Positions 49,990 to 60,900 of a DNA stretch of 64,000 bases are shown in pieces. A program made the position numbers and the translations under genes. Each line of letters begins with the position of its first letter. Within the stretch, counting starts at the first letter, position 1. The notes under the pieces were generated by a model that saw nothing but the letters and a program-made list of their open reading frames with translations, was not told the DNA's origin and ran no database searches. The DNA is from Liolophura sinensis (taxonomy: Eukaryota; Mollusca; Polyplacophora; Chitonida; Chitonidae): positions 31,046,402 through 31,110,401 of the forward strand of contig NC_088301.1 of assembly GCF_032854445.1 (NCBI RefSeq). The letters run 5' to 3'.

Positions 49990-50120
49990 CATGTAATAGC
50001 AGGTTATTGGTTCAGCCTAATAGCAGGTTATTGGTTCAGCCTAATAGCAGGTTATTGGTTCAGCCTAATAGCAGGTTACTGGTTCAGCCAAACATGAAAT
50101 CTCACATGCTGAACCAGTCT
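49990..50120. repeat. 24-bp tandem repeat, 4 copies, followed by an inverted repeat
   Basis: Unit TAATAGCAGGTTATTGGTTC plus AGCC. The last copy's ACTGGTTCAGC (50078-50088) is matched perfectly by GCTGAACCAGT at 50108-50118, giving an 11-bp stem with a 19-base loop. Confidence 0.85.
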
Positions 50121-50244
50121 AAATACATGCATACTTTTCCATGTATACGTGTATATTCAGACGTCTGCCTATGGTTTCTACATTATTGATAAATGCGGGA
50201 TTCTCATAATTTACGGATGAACATGTTTGTTTCTGATCTTTTTG

Positions 50245-50350
50245 ACAGACTCCGCCTTGTTTCCTCCCACCACATTGCTGGCCGCCACCCTATAAATGAA
50301 ATATTCTTGAGTATGTTATAAAACGCTGATCAAGTAAAAAAAAAATAACA
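50245..50350 (+). mobile_element. SINE family 1, 3' fragment
   Basis: TTTCCTCCCACCACATTGCT and TGAAATATTCTTGAGTATG, then a poly-A-like end. Confidence 0.6.
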
Positions 50351-50783
50351 TTTTTGACAGCCATGTTTTTTATAGGCTGGGGATCATAGCCTAAGTAAAT
50401 ATTTGCCTGTCTGTTCACATACTACAAATTCCATGTTGTACACGTAATGGTTCCTTGGGTACATGTTTTAATGTTTCCTCGGTTACAGATTATGTTCACT
50501 TTATTATGTTCATAATTGCCAGTGTAAAAATATTGCAGAAATGCTGAAATGTGTTTCAATAAATACAAAATGATACTGTGACAAAACATTTTTGCCTTGT
50601 TTTTATTTTTGCTACAGTGTTATTACAATGATCCTTTAACAACCAGTGTTAGCCAGTAATGTACTAGCTTTCATGTATGTGTAACAAGACTTGCGGACAG
50701 TATCTAATGATATGACTTAAAGGCCAATTTATATATTTATTTGATTCATGTTTAACAAACTCTTCACTCATATGACATGTAGA

Positions 50784-51112
50784 TTGCTTCGGTGGCCTAA
50801 CGGTTACCGCTAGAGCATCCATCATTGAAGTCAGGAGACCTGAGATTAAACTCAGGTTGGGTCAGATCAAACACTAAAGATGGTCCTTGTTGCTGCCATG
50901 TTTGGAGCTGAGCACCGAAAAGACAGAGCAAGGAAAGAGAACTGGTTTGCCCGGTGTCAGTATGGTGTGTCATGTTTGGTGTCTTCAGCAAGATACATTG
51001 TACTTCAGTGGCGACAGCACTTTGACGGCATGGACTCAGGACACTGTATATGTACACACACCTAACGACTCCTCGTCATCATGCCTGAAAAACTGTTAAA
51101 TACGCCGTAAAT
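50784..51112 (+). mobile_element. tRNA-derived SINE, family 3
   Basis: Head GGTGGCCTAACGGTTACCG, then GTTGCTGCCATGTTTGGAGC, GGTGTCAGTATGGTGTGTCA and CTAACGACTCCTCGTCATCA. A related copy lies at 30190-30520 (plus). No protein is inferred from short frames inside it. Confidence 0.65.
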
Positions 51113-51129
51113 GTACATTTATGCCTAGA

Positions 51130-51330
51130 GTATCTTTAAGGCACAGGCGAAACAGCACAAGCTGGATTCAAACATGCCTAATTGGTTAAAAGCCTAATTA
51201 TAGTCAAAGCCAGCAAGTACCTAAATCATCTGAGCCAATAAAGCCATTACAAACAATTTCATTCAAAATACTGCACAAAATTTTCACAAAAACGTTTGTC
51301 AATCAGTTTTAATATGTCAACTGACACTGC
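51130..51330 (-). mobile_element. tRNA-like SINE, family 4 (pair with 49340-49530)
   Basis: Shares AGCACAAGCTGGATTCAAA, CCTAATTGGTTAA and AAAGCCATTACAAA with 49340-49530 in the same order. Read on the minus strand, GTTTGAATCCAGC looks like a box B and the upstream TAGGCTTTTAACC part like a box A. Assignment as a SINE is tentative. Confidence 0.45.
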
Positions 51331-51504
51331 AAGTTAAAGTTCACATTAGAAATTTGATAGGTCAGGGATAAAACATTCAACAGTTAATCTCCAGGGGAAC
51401 ATGTATCTTTCCAAAGCATGATGTTCATGATAACTGGCTCAACAATACCACTTACAATATGTTCAGCTGCTGCAAACGTCAACAAGAATAGAACCCTGTT
51501 TACA

Positions 51505-51715
51505 CTAACTGACCTAAAAATTATCTCCAAAACATGCTTTTTAACTAGAGACAAATAAATGCTGTAAACCATCACTTTGGGTGTTCAAATTTGCACTTTT
51601 CCAGTAGCATATCATCATATTTTCCCTACAAAGCTCAAAACGCCATTCAGAGTTAGAACTCTCAAGAGTCAGGCAATCTATGATAATTTGTGCTGGGGGA
51701 AATATTAGCTCATTT
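51505..51715. mobile_element. Third, diverged MITE copy
   Basis: Ends ACTGACCTAAAAATTATC and GGGGAAATATTAGCTCATTT are recognisable but worn versions of the MITE termini. A left-end remnant (AAATGATCTAAAATTTTGCC) also lies at 49580. Confidence 0.45.
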
Positions 51716-53026
51716 ACTGCAACATATACGGTGTATAGAGCTGGTCACATGATATGGTGGTCTGGTCATAATGACTCGGGCATTTAACATATAATCAATA
51801 GTACATGTACATGTATGATGCAAACTGAAACAAACAAGAGTTTTAATACTTTAATTAATTAATGTTCACTTTATGATGTTAGAAGTTTGAACTATTATAG
51901 ACTTGCTAGATTTTATTCCACAGGGCCCTATGAAACACATTTAATCACATTTAAATTTTTTATCAAAATCAAAGCTGGATTAATTTTTGTGGACTTGACC
52001 CCAACTTGCATATGACTAAATCAGCACTGGCTGGGAAAACAATTTCTTTGTTCCCCAAATAAGTACATGATACCTTTACATGTATATTTAATACATATAT
52101 TTTCCTCACGTTTCAACAGTCAGGTGTTTTCATTAAACTTTTGTGGACAGTCACATACGGCCCAGCGTTATCCATTTCAAGACACATGAATACTCGGCAT
52201 CTTCAATGCCATCTTGTGGAAGACATATCAACTACATGCTCATGAAAGACAATGGTAATGTTGGATCAAGCAGTCTTGCAGGTGCTCTGTTAAACTGGCA
52301 AATGCTGATGATTCAGGTCTTGTCAGAGGTTTTATTTCCCATGATCCGTTCTGAAAAACACGAATAGAATACTGCTTGTTAAGAGTCATTAAACCATCAT
52401 TCACAGACTGCATGACTTGCATTGTAGATCTATGGTATGTTAAATGTTGTGATGACAACACAGTATTTTGAGTAATTCTAGACCAGTGACATCCAATAAA
52501 TTGCATTTAACATCACTGCATTTACATGAATTGAGCATTTTTTTTTAATAATAACTTATTTCAACTTTTATTTTCTTATTTAATTTCACCTTGTCAAAAG
52601 ATGTATGTATGGTATCACCTGAAGGATACATGAATATATGTGGTCATATGTCAGGGCTTTCTTTGAGAATAAAAGGCTACCACTAGCTGGCTGAGAATGA
52701 AAAAATAAAAAAAGGGCTTTTGTCAAAGTAGATGGCTACCTGACTGAAGTAGCCGGCAACTGCCTTCTAATAAATCTTCTACTTATCCTGCAGCCGATGT
52801 CATGTCCGTGTGTGGACAAGATTATCTCCCTTTGTTGGATCGTGAACTCCTTATGTTCAGTTGTGAAAAACACTGCTGCTGCTGCTCACGCAATTCGCTG
52901 ACACAATGGCCTTGTGCGCTGAATTTATGGGTCTTCTGCCTGATAAATTTGTTACATGGTTACTCCGTGACAGCTGACATCTCACTCAATATGAGGGTTA
53001 CTAATCACATATATTCCCGTATCCTG

Positions 53027-53628
53027 TCACTGATTAACCATATAACTAATAATATAGGCCAGGTTAAGATGGATTTTACCTTCAGCTGTCTGTAAGCTGG
53101 TGTGTTTGTCCTCTAATGCCATCCACATTTCCTGACAGATCTTTGTCTGATGACGAATAGCAATGTAACCAGTACAGGATCCGATCAAGATGGACGGTAA
53201 CAAGAAAGATTTGCGACTGTACCACAGGTAATTCTTCAGCAGTTCCTGTGATATATAACCTCCTGCAGTTCCTGAAAGCAGAAAATTATTCGGCCATCAT
53301 CAAAAATATCTTTGTTGGGTGTAATTGAGGTATTAAAGACTTTTTTCTCTAAATGGTAATTCCTTAAATTTGAAGAGATGTATATGGTTAGAAAAGTGTG
53401 TATTTGGTTAGGAAAGGTTGTATGTGGTTAAGAAAGGGTGCTTGAGGTTAGGAAAAGGTGTAATATGGTATATTTCCATTGCAAAGAACACACTTTAGTA
53501 CAAGCAAAATGTTGTAATCTCATGTTTCTGAAATGCTGTTAAACTATAAGTTTATTCATACCTGCCAGCATGGCGAATGTTGAAGTGGCGAAAGCTCTGG
53601 ACTGGCACTGAGCATATGTCTTGTAGTG
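53027..53628 (-). CDS. TMEM141: TMEM141-like small membrane protein, last two exons (N-terminus not located)
   Basis: Two minus-strand exons, 53628-53562 and 53271-53027, join in phase and encode a protein part of 103 residues. It begins HYKTYAQCQSRAFATSTF and continues through GTAGGYISQELL, then SILIGSCTGYIAIRHQ and a final CQEMWMAL. This follows human TMEM141 order: YAACQSHAF, a first hydrophobic stretch GTGMAF, a basic/aromatic loop, a second hydrophobic stretch and a CNNLWLFLE-like end. Two membrane segments are expected. Function is not known. The frame reads to a TGA at 53029-53027; a possible donor GTAAAA at 53079 could instead splice to a different tail. The first coding exon, expected to carry only some 15-25 residues, was searched for upstream and not found. 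Confidence 0.82.
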
Positions 53629-54931
53629 CTGAATAACATAAGGCAAAGTCTTACAACAGTTACACTTACGGTCACAGTGTGAGGACATTTACATATATTC
53701 ATTAGGTGACGACCCTCCAACACAGTGCCCTACTTGAAAGTTTTTATTGGAATTTTTTTTATTGAAAAACTTCACTTTTCCCTAAATTGTTCTCTTTGTG
53801 TTATATGTTAATCCTTATGAGTTATATACAAAAATTCCTTCCAACTGACCCTATTCTTTTGATAGGCAACCCATAGATGGCTTCAAATGGGTTATGCTCA
53901 AAAAAGATTTTTTTCAAGGACAACCTAATACAAGATATTACAATTCCTTCAATGCTTTATCCTTAGAAATGATACTTTACTGGGTTATGATTACAAAACT
54001 TTGTGTGGTGATTGGAAGGGGAGATGCTGCAACATGGATTTGACTAGCACCAGAAGTTAGTCGAGTAGTTATTCCTCAACCAACAGTCAATGTACTCGGA
54101 CTAACATTATGTGTATGTACACCTATCAAGTTCACTGTACAATTTATCCTATCATTTTGTGATAAATACCAGCATATATATCAAAATGCACCGCCACATG
54201 CAGTTCTTTCTTAACGTATAAAAAAAAATAACAAAGAAAAACAATGATCAATAAAATTCCTTGACATTCTGAACATGAGCGCCAGTTTGTTCTTGAACTT
54301 AAACTGGCTGTTGCAGTTTTGCACATTAGAATACAGAAGGTAGTGATCGGTAACTGCATCCTAGAGTGTCTTTCCATACACAAAATTAACTTTGTCTTTA
54401 AGCGACTAGACACAAAAGTAGAATTAACATTAATACTGGATATTTCTTCGTGTACACATCATGGGATTCGAGGTTGTTCATATTTGCTGAGCTGTGAAGG
54501 CCTGTCACCCTCTGTCAAAATGGTGTTGTGGTTTTTTTAGTTAACACAGTCCTTTCAACGAGCAGGACGGATACGTAGAGAAAGCCCATTCTCTGGACTC
54601 GTACCTTTTCCAGTACATTATAAGGCTTTAGTTATTTCCTTGCTATCATTATTAAGGCGTTCCGGAAAATACGTTGCATATGTATGTCTATCGAATAGGC
54701 ATCCAGTGTATTGGATTCCAATGATGTCTTTATCTACAAACACAACCTGTCCAACTCACCTGTCTCGTACAGTCTTAGTGTGTTTTCTGGTCCGCTGGAA
54801 GACGGACCCGCCACAAAAGATGAAGGACACAGCCTCGTTATGGGTTAACAGGTACCCTTTTTCAAATTTGAGAAGGTGGTTGATGAAAGCAAAACCTTAT
54901 CTAACTTCAGTGATTTGTTTTGTGTTTAATC
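53629..54931. promoter_or_regulatory. Divergent interval between TMEM141 (minus) and the dystrotelin-like gene (plus)
   Basis: The two genes point away from each other, so this 1.3 kb should hold at least one promoter and perhaps the missing TMEM141 first exon. No clear core promoter motif was seen. Confidence 0.3.
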
Positions 54932-57900
54932 ATGTTTCCAAGGACATTAGATGAGATCTATGGTAAGTAGTCCACCCAAAGTTTCATGACAACATATGTA
55001 TTTTCAACCCAGAGATATACAATCAGTAACTTCGAAAAGTTGCTTACTTTGCACTACCTGTTCCGTTGTTGCTGTTGCATGTGTTATTGTCATCCTGGGA
55101 CTATATAGGCCTACTGTATATAACAGTCCCAACCCCTGGTTTCTTCTACTTCTAGTTAGAAAAGACTAGCTCGACATACCAGAGGCATTAATAGCCTTAC
55201 AAAGCTATATCAAGAAAAATTATATATAAAACATGCTCGATAAAGACTTCCTGCGCTCCACATATTTCACAAGAAGTGTATTTTTCAGAATTGAGTTTTA
55301 GTGAAATATATTCACTTTTTCTCTAGCTTATAGCATACTTGTGAGTTTTTTGAACTCCGTATTCAGGATTTTGAATCTCTTAACTACCGTTTAACAATAG
55401 TTAAGGTCAACGTCTATGAACCCCTGACCTCGTGTCTTGTAGTTGGTTTCTCAATAATTGAACTGCTTGTAAAATTCATACTATTATAGCCAAATTTATT
55501 TCAGACAACATGGCCAAATAATATGCTGATTGTCATGATAGTCATAATAGTGAGGCCTTAATCTTATCCCCTTTAAGTCGGGGATACACTGGGGGGATTT
55601 TTGTGCTTAATCGCTTTCACTTAATCGGCAGTGAAATATGCTGACAATAATCACAGCATAGTTCCAGACACACGGAAAATTTTCCGTTGATGGTTGTCAG
55701 TAGGTTGTGTCATGTGACATAGTAAATCATGTGACACAAACAAAATATCACAGGCCAACACAACTCTGCATTGTTTGATTGGTCAGCTCGATTGTCCAGA
55801 TTGCGGAAATTCGCTAGAGCGGACACACTATGCAGACAGAGTGAAATGACCAGCATATTTCTTCACTAGCCTGAGATGTTTGATGCAGGCGAATTTCGGG
55901 GTGGACAGTGACCCTGGAGCCTCTCACCAATATGGTCACTGTGTGTTCAAGTCCATCTGATGCTGCCTTCTTCTCCAGCCATATGTGGGAAGGTCTGGCA
56001 AGACCTGTGGATGGTAGTGGGTTTCCCTTATCTCTACCTGGCTTTTGCGGCATATGTGAAATATTCTTGACTACGGCGACCAATCAGATAAATAAATTGT
56101 TATTTTGTGATTTTAAGTTAACCCTGTATGATTTCTTGTTTCAGATGTCATTGTTAAAGGTTGGGAGCGAACTGAACAGAGTAATGGTGTACCATATTAT
56201 CTCAAGTATGTAATATATAATACATGTACATGTGTATCACTGTATATTTACATGTAGCAATAATCCATGGGTGTCTCCGTTTGCCATGATGCAAGCTTGT
56301 CATCAGATGCTTTTCCTTCATTAAGCTGGGTGCAAATTGACCTTGCGACTGGGAGCAAACTGGGTTTTTGGCAACTGGAAGCAACTGGGAGCATATGATC
56401 AGACGCTGGTTTTAGTTGATCTTTGTGTGCTTGTGATCATTGACAACTGCTGACTCAGCAGTTGCCCGGAGTTGAACATGTTTTACTTTTCTGCGGCTAG
56501 GAGCATCCAGTTGTCCCGAGTTCTGTTGCTCCCGGTGATGCATTACATGTATGAATTACCCTATGAAACTGGCAATCACCGAGTGAACCGACTAGATGGA
56601 AAGTAAGCTTATCGATATGTGGAGGCTTAGCCCATCCTTGTATGACACATCTTGTAAGGCACAGAATTGGTTCATTAGTTCTGTTTGAACGGGTATAAGT
56701 AATATGACTGTACATGATTTCAGCCACAAAACAGAGCGAACCAGTTGGGACCATCCTTACTATGATAAACTGATGACTGAGTTGAGGGAGATGGACAACA
56801 TTAAATATGCGGCCTACAGAACAGCAATGAAACTGCGACACTTGCAGAAGAGACTCAGACGTAAGTTGTCCTGGTGTCAGCCATTGTCCTTGGTCCTCAG
56901 TTTCACCTGCAGTTATCAATTTCCCCAGGTCTACATGTATTTTGGCATTATGTAAGTAAAGCCATTTTGTTTTAGTGCTTTACAGATGAACCGAGACTAA
57001 AAAATCCAAAAATGGAATAAAAAAATATTTTTTATATAATAATGATAAATAAAAAATAATTTTTTTGTCCAATTTTAATGATTATTTTCCTGTGTTTCTG
57101 TCCTCTGGGATCACATACATGTATCTTTAATGGGAACAATTCCTGTGACAGTCCTCGCTTTCCAAAAATCAGATGATTTTTCACTTTTATTTTAATACCC
57201 TCTTGCGACAAAAAGATCCATTGTGTCCATAAAACAAAAAATTAAATTGGCATGGCCTTAGCTACTTGGTTGCATTCTGTACTGTATTTACATTCCTTTC
57301 TGTTCCAAATGTATACATGTATGTACAATACAAATACAACCAAACAACCATGTGATTAGACTAAGTACTGGTTATGTAATTATATATAAGTATATATCAT
57401 ATACTGCACCTGTACATGTATGTAACTACTTATACAATCAAATGATCAAAGTAAATGCAGTATGGCGTCAGTTGGAAACTTAAGATTAGGTGTGATGTAA
57501 TAGGGCAGTCTCTAGAAATCATTATTTCAGTGAAGAAAAAAAAAACACCTTCAGAAAGGCTTATGTTACTTACCAAGCACTTACAGGATTGATATTTGAA
57601 CAGCCATGCTATTAATATTTGGCCTGTGTCAAGGAAAGCATTGGTTGAAGACAAGATACATGTATTTATGACATGTAAATGTTTGTTAAGTTCAACTATT
57701 AACACAGCGAACTGTTTGTTTGTCCCAGTGTTTATTTTCAGCAGTAATGGTTTTATTATCATATTGTTTTTATTATATTCCTCAAAGAAATTAGGGAAGG
57801 GGGCTGCGGCATATACAGGTATCACCCTGTCAAAAGTTAGTTTGTACACACGATTTTATCCACTCATTTCTTCCTAATTACCTGATTCTTGCCATTCAGG

Positions 57901-60900
57901 ACTGTAAAATTGCTTTTCTGTGTGTTCAGATATTGTCCATGCAGCTCTTCCTAAAAGTACTGAACCTATTGAAACTTAGTATTCATGTTTCCTATCAACT
58001 AATCTTGTGGATGCTGAAGTTTCATTACTATCGGGTCATTACTTTTGTAATGACTGCCTTTCATGTACTTCGTGCAGTAATGGATTTTCATGTACACAGA
58101 TTTTGTCCATGCCACACCTGCTTAAGCATTGCAGACTCTGTGTATATCTTTCATGTCATCCAGACATCTACGTGCTTAATAATAATCACGTTCTGATTAT
58201 TATTTTCATAGTTTACAGCTAATTGGGCAAACTGAACACACCTTTCATTATCCTAATATTGTACTCAAAGCTCTGCATTTCAGTATGTATATGTTACCAT
58301 CTTTTTAGTCAGGTTTTTGGTTTTTTGGTCAACCCTCATGAGTTGAATCTTCATAGTGTTACATTTTCATGCTTTAATATTTTTTGAAAATGTTGGGGCC
58401 ATGGCAGGGGGCTATTTCAGATGTCCGGTTTCTAGTTTCATATCTCAAGTTTGGACGTATTTTGTCTTTCAGTGCATCAAGTACTCTTGGTAACAGCATC
58501 AAAGGTCCTCACACAGCATGGCTATCAGGATAGTGTGGATGCCATCATTGATTGTGACGAGTTGAAATTACTGCTCACTCAGCTGTACAGTAACGTGTCC
58601 GAGCTTTCTCAGTCTGATGTGCTTGTGTATGCGGAGCTTCTGCAGAATTTCCTGCTGAATGCATATGATGTGTGAGTATGCCAGCCATTATTAAAAGTAT
58701 CTTTGGCGTAACTTGACCGACGGTATAAAAAGTTTTTGTTTGATCTTGATAGAAGTGGTGTATATTTTAAATTTTTGTTTTAAATTCTTCAGAAATCTTT
58801 TTTCTTTTCCACTGGCCAGATTTAAAACCAACCAGCTGTGTAGTTTGTGATGGGGTCTGGTAACACCAAACACCTAACGAAGAATTTTTTAAAAATGGCT
58901 GTCGGGTACACGTAGTTGCTTTTGTCTTAAAGCTGGTTCAAGCTGGCTTCTTCTCAGCATGTATGTGGGAACTTCTGTCAGCAGTCTTGCCTAGTTTCCT
59001 TCCACCAGAACGTTGCCACCATCATATAAATGAAATATTCTTGAGTACGCATAAAACAGTATATCAGCTGATCTTCTGCTGATAGCCCAGGACAAAAGAC
59101 AGAATACATTGTTGTAGAGCTGATACCCGTTCCCACAGTAAACTGCGAAGAATCGTTTCATGCAGTCTAGCACGAAGCTGCTGTATTATTTAGATAGAAT
59201 GGTTTTGTCCTATTTTTGTTGATTTTTTGGTCATAACATGAAAACATCTTAGAGTGTAAAATAATTTTTGCAGATTTGTAATTGTGATGCCAAAGGGCAC
59301 CAGATGGTGTGTTTGTGTAATCAGTTTAGGCAGTTTTAAAAATTGACGTACTTTTCAGCCAAGTTCATTGGTCAGATTTGGCCTTATTTGAATACCTGAC
59401 TAAAAGTTTTTTACCGTATAGGTAGGGTAATCCAGCTAAAACTGTAAATGAAAACTTTATCTTGATAGGTTTAGTTGTTTTGGAGAAGAACATTTTTTTA
59501 GCTTAGCAATAAAATTGAAAATGGCCGCTAAATTATGTGACTTGTAAAACTGTACGAAATGTCAAAAGTTGCTTCATATGCTCTTAAGCTTGGTTTTTCT
59601 ATCTTTACCAGTTTTCGAAATATTGCATATGAGCTAAGAATAATAATCTGAACAATTTCGAGAAGTGTTGCCCTAGGATACTAGCGTGGGCCCCTATTTA
59701 ATTTGTGACGTAGAAGCAAAGATTGGAATTAGTTCTAGGATGAAAACAAAGATTACTTATCTAAGGTTATATGTGTAAAGAGTTCACATATTTGATGTGA
59801 ACTGCCTCAACCAGATCTGGCGTTCAGCATAAAGGGGAGAGTGCAATGTCTGGTTGACCCGTATCAGTATAATGGCTCTGGCAGGGCGGCTTGTTTGCCT
59901 TCTGTAAGTTGTCTCAGTGATGCAGCACTAGATAAAAGAGCGGTGGAAATCCGTCCTGCTACAAGGCGGTACATTACATGCACTCTAAGGATTCCTTCGT
60001 CATCATATGACTGAAAAATCATTGATCACGACGTTAAACCCCAAGCACTCACTCACTCACTCACAACCAGATCTGTGCGACTTATTATTATGAACATATA
60101 CATCATAGACTGTGTTTTTTTTTTCAGTTTTCAACAAAATGATAAGCAGATTCAACTCATTCATGCTAGCGTGGCCTTATGGTTGGACATAACATTTATG
60201 GGCTTATCAGTGAAGTCATGAATCTTGTACTAATCTCAGAATCATGTGTGGCAGGGTTACTGGGTGTCAGGGCAAATGCATGTAGAACAACCATGACTTT
60301 GTTGTTAGTCTGCAATGATTGAACATGACTTATTTGGTTTAAATACCTGACACAATATATAAATATGTTTAGTTACTTGCGTGGCTTGTTGCATGTACAT
60401 TCTGTGGCAGTAATTATTATAACTTCAATGTTTTTCAGGCAACGCCGTGGTCGAATCAGTGTGCTGTCTCTCAAGGTTGCTCTGGGATGCCTCTGCAATG
60501 CTCGACTTTCTGAAAAATACAAATGTAAAAACTAAAGTATCATTATTTAACTGTTCGCTCCAAAGTGCTAAGATTTTGTATCAAATAGATGATGACCAAT
60601 AATTATTAGCAATTTATAAGTTGTTTGTGCTTAGGAGAAAACTTTATAATATTCATTCTGGTCAAGCGTAAGATTTGATTTATTTATTTCATTGGTTTTT
60701 AACGCCGTAGTCAAGAATATGTCACTTATACGATGGCGGCCAGCATTATGGTGGGTGGAAAAACAGGCAGATCCCGGGGGAAACCCACAACCATCCGCAG
60801 GTTGCTGCAATACCTTCCCACGTACGGCCGGAGAGGAAGCCAGCATGAGCTGGACTTGAACTCACATCGACCACATTGGTGAGAGACTCCTGGGTCATTA

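Larger units (their letters stand above)
43463..53026. other. Gene-poor DNA between KEAP1 and TMEM141
   Basis: Probably begins with the KEAP1 3' UTR. It then holds the 60-bp array, a SINE at 46.9 kb, MITE copies, family-4 repeats, the 24-bp array, an AT run and a family-3 SINE. Small open frames, such as one at 47249-47452, show no recognisable domain. Confidence 0.5.

Noticed and set aside
52802-53095. 97-codon plus-strand frame rich in cysteine
   Set aside because: Its 3' part is antisense to the TMEM141 last exon, whose protein match on the other strand is far better supported.
54785-54895. Minus-strand open frame containing THNEAVSFIFCGG and RTRKHTKT, ending near a GTGAGT donor
   Set aside because: No ATG, no family recognised, and its phase does not fit the next TMEM141 exon. 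It may be a repeat fragment.
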